DNA of 64,000 nt from Ruminiclostridium cellobioparum subsp. termitidis CT1112 (GCF_000350485.1 NZ_AORV01000002.1:1-64000); one strand, 5' to 3'; positions 46,127-55,497 are shown, counted from the stretch's first letter. Program-made: numbers and translations. The notes: generated by a model not told the origin, from the letters alone.

Positions 46127-46507
46127 CTATATTACCGCCACACACTCAATTTCAATCAGTACGTCCTTGGGAAGCCTCGCTACTTCCACGCAGGATCTGG
46201 CAGGAAAATCAGATGTAAAAAACTTCTTGTAAACTTCATTTATTACTGCAAAATCATTCATGTCTTTTATAAAAACAGTAGTTTTTATAACCTTATCAAG
46301 GCCTGCTCCTGCACCTGCCAGAACTGCAGCCAGGTTCCTGATAGCCTGCTCGGCCTGTTGGGCCACTCCTCCGGCAACAACTTCTCCGCTCTTTGGGTCA
46401 ACAGGAATTGCGCCGGAGGTGTATACAAAGTTTCCGACTTTTACTGCCTGTGAATACGGGCCTATTGCTGCAGGCGCCTTATCGGTAGAAATAATTTCAA
46501 AGCTCAT
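46127..46507 (-). CDS. ridA: RidA-family enamine/imine deaminase
   Basis: A 126-residue trimeric enzyme that hydrolyses reactive enamines/imines formed by PLP enzymes. The N-terminal block APAAIGPYSQAVKVGNFVY and the C-terminal PARSCVEVARLPKDVLIEIE with the key Arg are diagnostic. It starts 17 nt after the proA stop on the same strand, so proA-ridA form an operon linked to amino acid metabolism. Confidence 0.94.
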   Translation of the reverse strand: MSFEIISTDKAPAAIGPYSQAVKVGNFVYTSGAIPVDPKSGEVVAGGVAQQAEQAIRNLAAVLAGAGAGLDKVIKTTVFIKDMNDFAVINEVYKKFFTSDFPARSCVEVARLPKDVLIEIECVAVI

Positions 46508-46524
46508 AACTAATCTCCCCTTTT

Positions 46525-47823
46525 TTATACATCCTGAATTTTCTTATTCAACTTAACATGTTTAAAGCTTTTTCTGTCATTGGCATAATCATCTACGGTC
46601 TGACCGTTTCCAACAAGCATATACTTATAGCTCAACAGTCCGTCAAGTCCCACTGGACCTCTGGCATGAAGCTTGCTGGTGCTGATCCCCACTTCGGCGC
46701 CAAAGCCGTATTTAAAGCCGTCGCTGAATCTGGTTGAGGCATTCCAGAATACATTTCCCGAATCCACCAGGTTCATAAACTTCAGCGCGGTCTGCCTGTT
46801 TGAGGTAACAATACTGTCGGTATGCCCGGAACCATAAGTATTAATGTGTTCGATAGCCTTATCCGCATCGGGAACAAGTTTTATTGAAATGGTGTAATCC
46901 AGATATTCTGTTGCCCAGTCGGAATCACTGGCTGCCTTTACCGGTATAATTTTACGTGTGCCCTCGTCACCGTAGATTTCAACGTTCTTTTTATCCAATT
47001 CGGCCTTTAACACCGGCAGAAATTTTGCTGCTGCCGCCTCATGTACAAGTAAGGTCTCAGCTGCATTACATACCGCCACATACTGGGTTTTGGAATCAAC
47101 TGTTATTTTTACCGCCATATCCAGGTCGGCGTCCTTATCCACATATACATGGCAGATTCCGTCGGCATGCCCCATCACGGGTATCCTGGAATTGTCCATG
47201 ATGTAGCGGACAAATTCATTTGAACCCCTTGGAATTACCAGGTCGATATATTCATCCATTTTAAGCATTTCATTTACATCGTCACGGCTCTCAAGAAGAG
47301 TGATCCAGCCTTTGGGAAGACCTGCCGCAATGGTTGCCCCGTCAATTATTTCGGTCAGGGCTCTGTTGGTTTCCACAGCCTCTCTCCCGCCCTTGAGAAG
47401 TACGCTGTTGCCGCTCTTGAGACAAAGGGTCGATATCTGTACCAGCGCATCCGGCCTGGATTCAAATATAATACCTATCACACCTATGGGACAGGTTACC
47501 TTGTACAGTTCGAGTCCCTCATCCAGCATTGTGGAAAGCAGGGTGTTCCCCACCGGCTCCTCCAGCTTCATAAGGCTTCTGATGCCTTCCACCACATCGT
47601 TTATTTTCTTTTCATCAAACTTCAGTCTTTTTAAAAGCGGTGCCGCCAGCTTTTCCTCCTCACTTCTCTTCAAGTCAACAGCATTGGCAGCAATAAGTCT
47701 GTCTTTATGTTCAAGCAGCGCATCAGCCAATGCCGACAGTGCTTTATTTTTGGCAGTACCGTCAAGTTCGGCCATTCTTATGGAAGCTTCACTTGCCTTA
47801 ATACAGACCTGCTTTATATCCAT
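46525..47823 (-). CDS. proA: Gamma-glutamyl phosphate reductase
   Basis: A 432-residue NADPH-dependent enzyme of proline synthesis, of the aldehyde dehydrogenase superfamily. The catalytic Cys is in YVAVCNAAETLLVH; PIGVIGIIFESRPDALVQI and SGNSVLLKGGREA are family blocks. The ATG at 47823 has GGAGG 5 nt upstream, and an in-frame extension of 11 codons overlaps that RBS. The partner kinase proB is not in the window. A hairpin box related to those before azlD and the ECF gene lies 15-37 nt upstream. Confidence 0.94.
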   Translation of the reverse strand: MDIKQVCIKASEASIRMAELDGTAKNKALSALADALLEHKDRLIAANAVDLKRSEEEKLAAPLLKRLKFDEKKINDVVEGIRSLMKLEEPVGNTLLSTMLDEGLELYKVTCPIGVIGIIFESRPDALVQISTLCLKSGNSVLLKGGREAVETNRALTEIIDGATIAAGLPKGWITLLESRDDVNEMLKMDEYIDLVIPRGSNEFVRYIMDNSRIPVMGHADGICHVYVDKDADLDMAVKITVDSKTQYVAVCNAAETLLVHEAAAAKFLPVLKAELDKKNVEIYGDEGTRKIIPVKAASDSDWATEYLDYTISIKLVPDADKAIEHINTYGSGHTDSIVTSNRQTALKFMNLVDSGNVFWNASTRFSDGFKYGFGAEVGISTSKLHARGPVGLDGLLSYKYMLVGNGQTVDDYANDRKSFKHVKLNKKIQDV

Positions 47824-47837
47824 ACTAACCTCCATCC

Positions 47838-47860
47838 CGCTGCTAAGCAGCGACACAAAT
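47838..47860 (-). promoter_or_regulatory. Hairpin box in the proA leader
   Basis: On the minus strand ATTTGTGTCGCTGCTTAGC leads into a GC-rich hairpin (CGCTGC/GCAGCG) directly before the RBS. The same TTTGTG-plus-hairpin pattern recurs at 49946-49969 and 54150-54170. Confidence 0.45.
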
Positions 47861-47866
47861 AGAAAT

Positions 47867-47886
47867 AAAAAGCCGCTTGCGCTTTT
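47867..47886 (-). terminator. Terminator between glpK and proA
   Basis: AAAAGC (minus strand, 47886-47881) pairs with GCTTTTT (47873-47867) over a 7-nt loop, ending in a T-run. It lies about 100 nt after the glpK stop. Confidence 0.6.
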
Positions 47887-47988
47887 GTATTACTATAACA
47901 CATTAAAATGATATAGTACACTTCCTTTATTATAAAATACACAATATTTCCGCCAAATCAAAAGCTCTGTGCACACCCCTTCACCGGC

Positions 47989-49542
47989 CTATAAATCCCA
48001 CTTCATAGAGCGCTCTACCGCATTCTTCCATTTTAAATATAACGCATCAAAATGCTCTTTATTATTTGCAGGTCTGAATATTGTATCCAGGTTCCAGCTG
48101 TCGGCTATTTCCTCTCTGGATTTCCATATGCCAACCCCAAGTCCGGCAAGATAAGCCGCCCCCAGCGCGGTTGTTTCCCTTATTACCGGTCTGAGTACGG
48201 GAATATTCAGTATATCGGACTGAAACTGCATCAAAAATTCACTTACACTTGCTCCTCCGTCAACCTTCAGCATATTAAGTTCCATGCTTGAATCCTTCCT
48301 CATGGCTTCAAGGACATCTCTGCTCTGGTAGGCTATAGCCTCCAGTGTTGCTCTGGCTATGTGCATTTTATTGGTCCCTCTTGTCAGGCCTATAATTGTA
48401 CCCCTTGCATACATATCCCAATAAGGAGCGCCCAGGCCTGTAAATGCCGGAACTACATACACTCCGCCGGTATCCTCCACCTGTTCGGCCATCATATCGC
48501 TCTGCTGCGCACTATCAATAATGCCCAATTCATCCCTGAGCCATTGAATTGCCGCACCTGCATTAAAAACGCTGCCTTCCAATGCGTACTCAACTTCGTT
48601 GTCTATTCCCCATGCTATGGTGGTCAGCAGATTATTTTTGGATTCCACCGGAGTTTTACCGGTGTTCATGAGTATAAAACAGCCGGTGCCATATGTATTT
48701 TTTGCATCACCGGGTTTGAAACAGGCCTGGCCGAACAGGGCCGCGTGCTGATCTCCCGCCATTCCCGAAACAGGTATCCCGGCGTCCAATATATTTTTGA
48801 CAACCCTTTCCTTGTAATCCAGACTGTCATCAGTCTTTGATCCATCTGTCCTGTATTTTGTATATGCGCATATGCCGGAGGAGGGAACCACCTTTGGCAG
48901 CATGCATTCCGGAATATCAAGCACCCTGAGCATATCTTCATCCCATTGGAGCTCCTTTATATTATAGAGCATGGTCCTTGAAGCATTTGAATAATCGGTT
49001 ACATGGGTCTGGCCGCCCGACAGGTTCCATACCAGCCAGGAATCAATGGTCCCTGCCAGAAGTTCACCCTTTTCGGCCTTTTCCCTGGCACCTTCAACGT
49101 TATCAAGTATCCATTTGATTTTAGTTCCTGAAAAATAAGCATCTATTACAAGGCCGGTTTTTCGCTTGATATCGGCCACCAACCCGCTTATTTTCAAATT
49201 GTCGCAGATATCGGAGCTTCTCCTGCACTGCCATACGATGGCATTATAAACAGGTTTGCCGGTGGATTTTTCCCATACCACCACTGTTTCCCTCTGATTT
49301 GTTATGCCGATACAGGCAATCTGCTCCGGGCTGACAGCAGCCTCTTCAATAGCCCCTGTCATTGCCTCCAGCTGGTCATCGTATATGACAGAGGGATCAT
49401 GCTCGACCCAGCCCGGCTGAGGGTATATCTGTTTCAAGGAAACGCTCTTCATACCGGCTATCTGACCTGTCAGGCTGTCGAACAGGACCGCCCTGGAACT
49501 GGTAGTTCCCTGGTCCAACGACAAAATATATCTCTTCTGCAT
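47989..49542 (-). CDS. glpK: Glycerol kinase
   Basis: A 517-residue FGGY kinase that phosphorylates glycerol to glycerol 3-phosphate. N-terminal [15 protein letters not shown] binds [21 protein letters not shown] is the glycerol-binding region, and [11 protein letters not shown] and [16 protein letters not shown] follow in the C-terminal half. The full length agrees with bacterial GlpK. No facilitator or glycerol-3-phosphate dehydrogenase is adjacent. Confidence 0.95.
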   Translation of the reverse strand: MQKRYILSLDQGTTSSRAVLFDSLTGQIAGMKSVSLKQIYPQPGWVEHDPSVIYDDQLEAMTGAIEEAAVSPEQIACIGITNQRETVVVWEKSTGKPVYNAIVWQCRRSSDICDNLKISGLVADIKRKTGLVIDAYFSGTKIKWILDNVEGAREKAEKGELLAGTIDSWLVWNLSGGQTHVTDYSNASRTMLYNIKELQWDEDMLRVLDIPECMLPKVVPSSGICAYTKYRTDGSKTDDSLDYKERVVKNILDAGIPVSGMAGDQHAALFGQACFKPGDAKNTYGTGCFILMNTGKTPVESKNNLLTTIAWGIDNEVEYALEGSVFNAGAAIQWLRDELGIIDSAQQSDMMAEQVEDTGGVYVVPAFTGLGAPYWDMYARGTIIGLTRGTNKMHIARATLEAIAYQSRDVLEAMRKDSSMELNMLKVDGGASVSEFLMQFQSDILNIPVLRPVIRETTALGAAYLAGLGVGIWKSREEIADSWNLDTIFRPANNKEHFDALYLKWKNAVERSMKWDL

Positions 49543-49595
49543 AATGTCCTCCCATATAGATAAATTATAAATATATCACTAATAACATAATAATA

Positions 49596-49910
49596 TTATA
49601 CCATTCTTACCAGTATCAGCTCACATACGTATACCGCTATGATGGCACAGACAGCCACCTGCAAAAGTCCTCTTTCAAAGTACGCCATGACCGAAGCAAT
49701 TACAAGGCCTGCTGCGGCAGATGCCAGATGCCCCGTAGAGGTCAGTATGTCGGGAAATATCATTGCCCCCAGAACGGCATACGGCACATAGCTCAGAAAA
49801 GCCGTAAGAAAACGCGACCTTATTTTATTCTTGAAAATAACCAGGGGCAGCACTCTGGGCAGGTAGGTGACCAGCGCCATCAGCAGTACTGCTGCCAACA
49901 CCTTATCCAT
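49596..49910 (-). CDS. azlD: AzlD-family branched-chain amino acid exporter small subunit
   Basis: A 104-residue membrane protein with about four helices (VLAAVLLMALVTYLPRVLP at the N-terminus, SYVPYAVLGAMIFPDIL mid-protein). It pairs with the AzlC-type protein encoded upstream to export branched-chain amino acids or analogues. GGAG precedes the ATG. A conserved hairpin box lies between azlC and azlD. Confidence 0.9.
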   Translation of the reverse strand: MDKVLAAVLLMALVTYLPRVLPLVIFKNKIRSRFLTAFLSYVPYAVLGAMIFPDILTSTGHLASAAAGLVIASVMAYFERGLLQVAVCAIIAVYVCELILVRMV

Positions 49911-49945
49911 ATAATCCTATCTCCTAATCCATATTATGGCTTTAA

Positions 49946-49969
49946 GCCGCACAGCAGCCACAAAATTTT
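49946..49969 (-). promoter_or_regulatory. Hairpin box in the azlC-azlD gap
   Basis: The minus strand reads AAAATTTTGTGGCTGCTGTG followed by CGGC, the same core as in the proA and ECF S-component leaders. It is further from its RBS here than in the other two cases. Confidence 0.4.
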
Positions 49970-49981
49970 GATAAAAACCTC

Positions 49982-50728
49982 TCATTCCCGGTCTGTTTCG
50001 ACATCCTGGGGCGGAAACATTTTAGCTCCCAAAGTACAGGCTATTGCCGTGGCAATTATTATTCTCCAGCCCCCAGAAATAAACGAGAAGACAGGAATCC
50101 ATTTGATAACAGTACTTATTATTATGGCACAGCCTGCTACCACCAGCGCAGCTCTGGATTTTTTTGCAGCCGGAATTACCAGAGCAATAAACATTGCGTA
50201 TAGTGCTATGCCCATCGAGTCCTGCAAAGTTTGGGGCAGCAGGGTACAAACCATTGCGCCCACTGCTGTACCGGCCGACCAGCCAATATACGGGAGCAGC
50301 TCCAGCCCTGCCATGAAGGAAAAACTTATATCCCGCTTTTGCATTGCTGCCACAGTGAAGGTTTCATCGGTAACAACAAAAGCCATTATCAGCCTTTTAA
50401 TGCTGGAAACCCCTGCAACAAGCCTCTGGGAAAGTGAAAGGGACATCAGCATATACCGGATGTTTATTACAAAAGTTGTAACGGCAATTTCGGTAAGCCC
50501 TGCACCTGCTATTATCAGATTTGTTCCTGCAAACTGCCCCGCTGATGTGATATTTGTCATGGATATTAAAATTACTATCCAGACAGGAATACCACCTCTG
50601 ACGGCCATCAGGCCAAAAGTAAAGGATACAGGGAAATATCCCAGAGCAATGGGAATACTGAGCCTGGATCCTTCCAAAAAATCTTTAAGGACATTGCGCT
50701 TTTTGTCCTGCACATTAACGGTAGTCAT
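49982..50728 (-). CDS. azlC: AzlC-family branched-chain amino acid exporter large subunit
   Basis: A 248-residue membrane protein with multiple helices and the family signature IALGYFPVSFTFGLMAV, followed by TSAGQFAG and FVINIRYMLMSLSLS. AzlC with AzlD forms a two-component exporter for branched-chain amino acids. It lies 130 nt downstream of the ECF transporter operon on the same strand. Confidence 0.92.
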   Translation of the reverse strand: MTTVNVQDKKRNVLKDFLEGSRLSIPIALGYFPVSFTFGLMAVRGGIPVWIVILISMTNITSAGQFAGTNLIIAGAGLTEIAVTTFVINIRYMLMSLSLSQRLVAGVSSIKRLIMAFVVTDETFTVAAMQKRDISFSFMAGLELLPYIGWSAGTAVGAMVCTLLPQTLQDSMGIALYAMFIALVIPAAKKSRAALVVAGCAIIISTVIKWIPVFSFISGGWRIIIATAIACTLGAKMFPPQDVETDRE

Positions 50729-50858
50729 TTATGTAAAACCTCAAAATATTCAAAATAACGTTTGAAAATAATATTTGTATTATAGCACAAAGCCGCAGTT
50801 AAATCATATAGCAGCAGTGCATATACGTATACTTCCAAAAAACTTAACCGCCTGGCGG

Positions 50859-51686
50859 CTATACAAATGGATTATAGAACCGGCTCCCGCCCGCAAAGGT
50901 TATGATAACTGCAATTACAGCCAGTATAACAAGGGCCGATATAACCGCAAAATCCAGCCTTTTCATTTTCTTTGCAGCATACCAGGTTCTTTTGTTTTTC
51001 TTTCCGAAGCCCCGCAATTCCATTGCATTGCTGATGGTATCGATCCTGTCCATACTTGAAAAGAACAAAGGTATCAGCACCGCAGCCACATTTTTTATTC
51101 TTTTCAAAAGGCTTACCTTCCTTGACATGTCTATCCCCCTGGCTTGCTGGGCCTGGGATACAATGACATAATCCCGCTGCATGTCAGGTATGTACCGCAG
51201 GGTTATGGCTACAGCATAACTTATTTTATAGCTTAGACCGATCTTATTTAAGGATGAAGCAAATTCACTGGGGTTGGTAGTCAGTATGAAAAGCAGTGCA
51301 ATCGGTATTATTGTGAAATACTTCAGTGCCACATTCATCTCATAAAAAAGCTGCTGGACGGTAAGATTGTAATTCCCGAATAAATGTACAATCTGAGTCC
51401 TGCTCTGATATATTTTTACACCCTCTTCAGGCGAAAAAATAAAGATGGCTATCAGGTTGATACAAAGGAATACCAGTATCAGCTTCAGGACAAAGGCTAT
51501 ATCTTCAAAGTCTACTTTTGAGACTCTGAAGATGACCAGGCTCACAACAAACATAAATAATAACAGCCTGGTGTCATATGTGATCATACTGGCCAACGAC
51601 CAGATCAGAAAATAAAGAAGTTTGGTGGTTCCGCTCAGTGAGTGGATGACACTTCCCTTATCGCTATAACTTAACATCCGTGCCAT
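50859..51686 (-). CDS. ECF transporter transmembrane component EcfT
   Basis: A 275-residue membrane coupling protein of an energy-coupling factor importer. It has TTKLLYFLIWSLASMI at the N-terminal helix and the two ATPase-contact motifs around SQAQQARGIDMS and AMELRGFGKK (Ala-Arg-Gly signatures). The start at 51686 is preferred because AGGAGG lies 10 nt upstream; it overlaps the end of the ATPase gene by 23 bp. It links the S component to the double ATPase. Confidence 0.9.
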   Translation of the reverse strand: MARMLSYSDKGSVIHSLSGTTKLLYFLIWSLASMITYDTRLLLFMFVVSLVIFRVSKVDFEDIAFVLKLILVFLCINLIAIFIFSPEEGVKIYQSRTQIVHLFGNYNLTVQQLFYEMNVALKYFTIIPIALLFILTTNPSEFASSLNKIGLSYKISYAVAITLRYIPDMQRDYVIVSQAQQARGIDMSRKVSLLKRIKNVAAVLIPLFFSSMDRIDTISNAMELRGFGKKNKRTWYAAKKMKRLDFAVISALVILAVIAVIITFAGGSRFYNPFV

Positions 51687-53391
51687 TTGACCGTATCCTC
51701 CTGTCATAATCAATGAAATGCTGCACAAAGGCACGTGAGTCCTTTATCCCCGTTCTCATGGCCAATTCATACAGGGAAGTCCTCTTCAGGCTTGCCTTAT
51801 TTATAATTTCATCATTTGTGAGAATCGAGGCAGGCCGGGCATCTGCAATTACCCTTCCACCCGCCAATACAACCGAACGTTCGGTATACTCCAGCAAAAG
51901 ATGCATGTCGTGGGTTATCATCAATATTGTTGTACCCCTCTCACGGTTCAATTTCAGCAAAAATTCCATAAATTCGGTATAATGCCTGAAATCCTGGCCT
52001 GCAGTGGGTTCATCCAGTATTATAACCTCCGGATTCAACACGAGGATTGAGGCTATTGTCACCCTCTTCTTTTGTCCGTAACTCAGTGCTGAAATTGGCC
52101 AGTTCCTGAACTCATACAATCCGCAGATCTTTAAGACGTCAAAAACACGGCCGTCAATTTCCTCCTTGCTTTTGCCTCTGGTGACAAGTCCCAGGGCCAC
52201 TTCATCAAAGAGCATGGGCTTTGAAAGCATATGGTTTGGATTTTGCATTACAAGCCCGATCTTCTGTGCTCTCTCTGCAATACTGTCTGTATCCAGACTC
52301 TTTCCGTTGAGTGATATGGTGCCGGCAGAAGTTTTTTCGAACCCGCATATTATTTTTGAAAGAGTGGATTTTCCCGCTCCGTTCTGCCCCACAAGCCCCA
52401 CCATTTCACCTTTATAAATATCAAAATTAATATCCGTTAATACCTGCCTGTTTTTCTCATAGCCGAAGCTTATATTTTTCAATTCCAGAATCTTTGAACT
52501 CTGAGGTTCATTAAGCTCCGGAATATTATTCTCATGCCATTTGACAAGCTTGTCTTTTAAATCCTCCAATACTATGGAATTAATATGCTCAGGATGAATT
52601 GAAGCCGAAATATCGCAGCCGGCATACTTCAAGGAAGTGATATATAAGGGTTCCCGGATTCCCGTTTTCTTTAGAATATCTGAGGAGAGCAGTTCGGAAG
52701 GAACCGTATCTGCAACAATCCGCCCTTCGGTCATAACTATGACCCTGTCCACACTGCAGTGAAGCACATCCTCAAGCCTGTGTTCCACTATCAGTATGGT
52801 AGCTTTTGAATCTCTGTGTATCCTGTCAATCAGCTCCATTGCATATTTTCCCGTTGCGGGGTCAAGGTTTGCCAGCGGCTCATCAAAAAGTAATATATCG
52901 ACATTATCCACAAGCACGCCTCCAAGAGACACCCTTTGCTTCTGTCCTCCTGACAGGGCCTGGGGAGAGTGGCCCATATATTGGGTCAATTCCACTATTC
53001 CGGCAGTTTCTGCCACCCGCCCCAGCATTTCGGACTGTTCCATACAATCATTTTCCAGTGAGAAAGCAATATCCTCTGCTACGGTAAGGCCCACAAACTG
53101 TCCATCGGTGTCCTGAAGAACCGTTCCTACCAGTTTGGACAGCCCGAATATGCCAAGCTCGGCCGGGTTCTGATCCTTGATCCTCAAATCCCCCTCTGTT
53201 ACGCCTGCATAAGAAAAAGGCACCAGCCCATTTATGCAATTTGCCAGTGTCGATTTGCCCGAGCCGGAAGGTCCCACAATCAGAACCTTTTCACCCTCAT
53301 ATATTGTTAGATTTATATCTGACAGAGAAGGTAACTTTTGAACACGATATTTGAAAGAAAAATTTTTAAATTCAATTACAGCTTTTCTCAT
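51664..53391 (-). CDS. ECF transporter double ATPase (fused EcfA/EcfA')
   Basis: A 575-residue protein of two ABC domains. The first has [17 protein letters not shown] and ILLFDEPLANLDP; the second has GQNGAGKST, LSYGQKKR and VIILDEPTAGQD. The fusion replaces the two separate ATPases of other ECF systems, as in YkoD-like proteins. The ATG at 53391 has GAGG upstream. A hairpin in the gap to the S-component gene may modulate read-through. Confidence 0.93.
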   Translation of the reverse strand: MRKAVIEFKNFSFKYRVQKLPSLSDINLTIYEGEKVLIVGPSGSGKSTLANCINGLVPFSYAGVTEGDLRIKDQNPAELGIFGLSKLVGTVLQDTDGQFVGLTVAEDIAFSLENDCMEQSEMLGRVAETAGIVELTQYMGHSPQALSGGQKQRVSLGGVLVDNVDILLFDEPLANLDPATGKYAMELIDRIHRDSKATILIVEHRLEDVLHCSVDRVIVMTEGRIVADTVPSELLSSDILKKTGIREPLYITSLKYAGCDISASIHPEHINSIVLEDLKDKLVKWHENNIPELNEPQSSKILELKNISFGYEKNRQVLTDINFDIYKGEMVGLVGQNGAGKSTLSKIICGFEKTSAGTISLNGKSLDTDSIAERAQKIGLVMQNPNHMLSKPMLFDEVALGLVTRGKSKEEIDGRVFDVLKICGLYEFRNWPISALSYGQKKRVTIASILVLNPEVIILDEPTAGQDFRHYTEFMEFLLKLNRERGTTILMITHDMHLLLEYTERSVVLAGGRVIADARPASILTNDEIINKASLKRTSLYELAMRTGIKDSRAFVQHFIDYDRRIRSNGTDVKL

Positions 53392-53405
53392 AGTTTCCTC
53401 TGTGT

Positions 53406-53437
53406 AAAAAAGTGGCTGTATCAAACAACCACTTTTT
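53406..53437 (-). terminator. Attenuator-like hairpin between ECF S and ATPase genes
   Basis: AAAAGTGG pairs with CCACTTTT around a short loop, and on the minus strand six T follow. It lies 15 nt before the ATPase start, so it would act as a partial terminator within the operon. Confidence 0.7.
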
Positions 53438-53562
53438 AATGTTTCATAATTATTATTTCAGTAAACTGGTATGTATCTACTATGTATTCGCCATATTACT
53501 ATGCATTTGCCATGATTTTTCCACATATCTTTCCGGACTTGCTCCTGCAGGGAGGGAATGCC

Positions 53563-54135
53563 TCAGGCTTCCTTCTCCAGACTTGAGTTCTTTACACGTA
53601 TTTTGGAATACGCAAACGCAAGGATGGTTCCGACAATAAGTGTTACGGCCCCGTTAACCGCAAATGCAGTCACACCCTGTGCAAAAACCTTGTCGGATGG
53701 TTCCGCATATATCAGTATGTCAAGTACGGGTGCTACCAGTATCCACGCAACAGCATTGGCTAAAAATTGGTTGATATTAAATATAAGAGCCTGCTTGCTT
53801 CCAAAACCGCCTTCATAAATTTTCAGCTTTTTAAAGGTTAAACCAACCAGCAGTCCGTATACGGCATCGGCTATTACCCAGCTCCACCACACTCCGCCAT
53901 AAAACAGCGCATCACCAAGTGTATGTGAAATCAGCCCTGTGAACAATCCTGCCACAGGCCCGAAAATAGCACCTATTATGGCGATAACTGCCGCATTGAA
54001 CTGAAGTCTTGTGTTGGGAATAAAACCGACAGGAATACTGACCTGGTATATGGCAACAACCAAAGCCGCTCCTATACCTATTGCAACAATTGTTTTAATT
54101 GCCAGACCTCTTCTTCCGGTGTTTAAATTGCTCAT
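53563..54135 (-). CDS. ECF transporter substrate-binding (S) component, UPF0397 family
   Basis: A 190-residue membrane protein with about six helices. It has VAIGIGAALVV, the family block AAVIAIIGAIFGPVAGLFTG, and GVWWSWVIADAVYGLLVGL, typical of UPF0397 proteins (usual length about 185). The start at 54135 (MSNLNTGRRG) gives family length and has GGAGG directly upstream. The open frame continues 65 codons further to a TTG at 54330 with its own AGGAGG, but that part is made of inverted repeats and is better explained as leader RNA. The ligand is unknown, probably a vitamin or precursor. Confidence 0.87.
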   Translation of the reverse strand: MSNLNTGRRGLAIKTIVAIGIGAALVVAIYQVSIPVGFIPNTRLQFNAAVIAIIGAIFGPVAGLFTGLISHTLGDALFYGGVWWSWVIADAVYGLLVGLTFKKLKIYEGGFGSKQALIFNINQFLANAVAWILVAPVLDILIYAEPSDKVFAQGVTAFAVNGAVTLIVGTILAFAYSKIRVKNSSLEKEA

Positions 54136-54149
54136 ATTAACCTCCATGA

Positions 54150-54170
54150 GCCGCTTAGCGGCCACAAAAT
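54150..54170 (-). promoter_or_regulatory. Hairpin box directly before the ECF S-component RBS
   Basis: The minus strand reads ATTTTGTGGCCGCTAAGCGG and ends in a perfect GCCGCT/AGCGGC palindrome. It is the third member of the TTTGTG-plus-hairpin family seen before proA and azlD. Confidence 0.45.
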
Positions 54171-54360
54171 TGTAATGAAATCTCTTCACTCCCTCATCCG
54201 CTATAAGGCGAATAAAGGAGGTTAATTGGCCATGTGCGCTTTCAAAGTATTGGTAAATACTTTGAATATTTCGCACGGCCATAAATTCACAGGTTAGTTT
54301 TGGAAGACAATCGCAAGTGAAGTCTTTCAAGCTAACCTCCTACAACTAATAAAAAATAAT

Positions 54361-54412
54361 AGTCCGGATTATATTCTGTTCAAGTTATTTACTTGAGAAA
54401 ATACTACCGGAC
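54361..54412 (-). terminator. Terminator-like hairpin at the 5' end of the ECF leader
   Basis: GTCCGG (minus strand, near 54412) pairs with CCGGAC (near 54361), with TCAAGT/ACTTGA inside, followed by TATTATTTTTT. It lies downstream of a promoter-like sequence, so it may be an attenuator of the ECF operon rather than only the terminator of the AIM24 gene. Confidence 0.6.
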
Positions 54413-54423
54413 CAACCATATTA

Positions 54424-54452
54424 AAAATATCATATCTAAATGTCTATTTCAA
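54424..54452 (-). promoter_or_regulatory. Possible promoter of the ECF operon
   Basis: TTGAAA (54452-54447) and TATTTT (54429-54424) on the minus strand are 17 nt apart, directly upstream of the hairpin that opens the leader. The -10 box is weak. Confidence 0.4.
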
Positions 54453-54549
54453 CATTATTTACCAATATTATTACATATATTTAACATAAAATATGGAACT
54501 AAAGGATATATACAAGCCAAACCGACAGCAATCACCATTTTGCTGCCTG

Positions 54550-54604
54550 ATATTGCAGGTTATTATAGGCTATTATTACAGGTTGTTGCAGGATATTGCA
54601 GGCT
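54550..54604. repeat. Degenerate decamer tandem repeat after the AIM24 gene
   Basis: Five to six imperfect units of the type ATATTGCAGG / TTATTATAGG / TTGTTGCAGG run to the stop codon of the AIM24 gene. Unit length varies from 10 to 13 bases. No function is evident. Confidence 0.4.
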
Positions 54605-55373
54605 AATATTTGTTGTCTCCGCCGAACAGTCCTCCAAGTATGCCTCCGCCTATACCTCCGATACCCGACTGCTGCTCTCTGTTTCGTGTACCTGCCGAGG
54701 TCAATCTGTCGGCAAGCCTTGAGAGAGGCAGGCTCTGCAGATAAACCATACCCGGGCCGGTCATCTTAGCCAGGAATAAACCTTCCCCGCCAAACAATGC
54801 GTTCTTGAAACCGCCCACAAACTCGATATCATAATCGACGCTTGGTGAGAATGCCACCAGACATCCGGTATCTACCTTAAGGGTTTCGCCCGGAAGCAGG
54901 TTCTTCTGAATTATGGTTCCGCCCGAATGTACAAAAGCCATGCCGTTTCCCACAAGTCTCTGGAGAATAAAACCCTCACCGCCGAAGAAACCGGCACCAA
55001 GCTTTTTGGTAAAGGCTATTTCTATGTCAACTCCATTGGCGGCACATAAAAAGGCATCCTTCTGACAAAGAAAGTTTCCTCCAACACTTGCAAGATCTAT
55101 GGGTATTATTTTTCCGGGATAGGGTGCGGAAAAAGCCATATGCTTTTTTGACGGGCTGCTGTTATAAAAAGTGGTTATAAAGAAGCTTTCACCTGTGAGC
55201 ATTCTCTTAAACCCTTTAAATGCACCTCCGTCTGTTGATGTCTGCATTATAATTCCGTCTTCCATATACATCATGGCACCGGCTTCGGCCCTGACACCTT
55301 CCGACGGGTCAAGCTCCACCTCTACCATCTGCATATCGTCTCCCAGGATTTTGTAATCAATAACATCGGCCAT
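54603..55373 (-). CDS. AIM24/TIGR00266-family protein
   Basis: A 256-residue beta-helical protein. Family blocks [34 protein letters not shown] and [14 protein letters not shown] are followed by a Gly-rich tail ([14 protein letters not shown]). The biochemical function of the family is not established; the eukaryotic homologue is a mitochondrial inner-membrane protein. The ATG at 55373 has AGGAGG 6 nt upstream; a longer frame to 55424 lacks an RBS. Monocistronic. Confidence 0.88.
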   Translation of the reverse strand: MADVIDYKILGDDMQMVEVELDPSEGVRAEAGAMMYMEDGIIMQTSTDGGAFKGFKRMLTGESFFITTFYNSSPSKKHMAFSAPYPGKIIPIDLASVGGNFLCQKDAFLCAANGVDIEIAFTKKLGAGFFGGEGFILQRLVGNGMAFVHSGGTIIQKNLLPGETLKVDTGCLVAFSPSVDYDIEFVGGFKNALFGGEGLFLAKMTGPGMVYLQSLPLSRLADRLTSAGTRNREQQSGIGGIGGGILGGLFGGDNKY

Positions 55374-55497
55374 AATTAACCTCCTAAAATAAAATATTTC
55401 ATTACAAACGCTGAACTTTTTCAATTTAAATAATGGTAAGCGCTGATATAATTATATTATACGAGATTAATTAAAAACAGTCTGCCTTGTCAAAATA

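Larger units (their letters stand above)
54136..54416 (-). promoter_or_regulatory. Long structured leader of the ECF operon, candidate riboswitch or translational switch
   Basis: From 5' to 3' on the minus strand: a terminator-like hairpin (54412-54361); GGAGGTTAG (54340-54332); its complement CTAACCT (54297-54291); a long hairpin with TTCAAAGTATT/AATACTTTGAA and flanking GGCC/GCGCAC pairings (54282-54226); ATTAACCTCC (54226-54217); and the real RBS GGAGGTTAAT (54145-54136). ATTAACCTCC is perfectly complementary to the RBS and can also pair with the 5' GGAGGTTA, giving two exclusive folds. It resembles no riboswitch I can name. Confidence 0.6.

Noticed and set aside
53563-54330. 255-residue version of the ECF S component starting at TTG 54330
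   Set aside because: The first 65 residues are encoded by perfect inverted repeats and do not occur in UPF0397 proteins; the ATG at 54135 with GGAGG gives the normal length.
54550-54604. CRISPR-like short repeats
   Set aside because: Units are only 10-13 bases, degenerate and without spacers.
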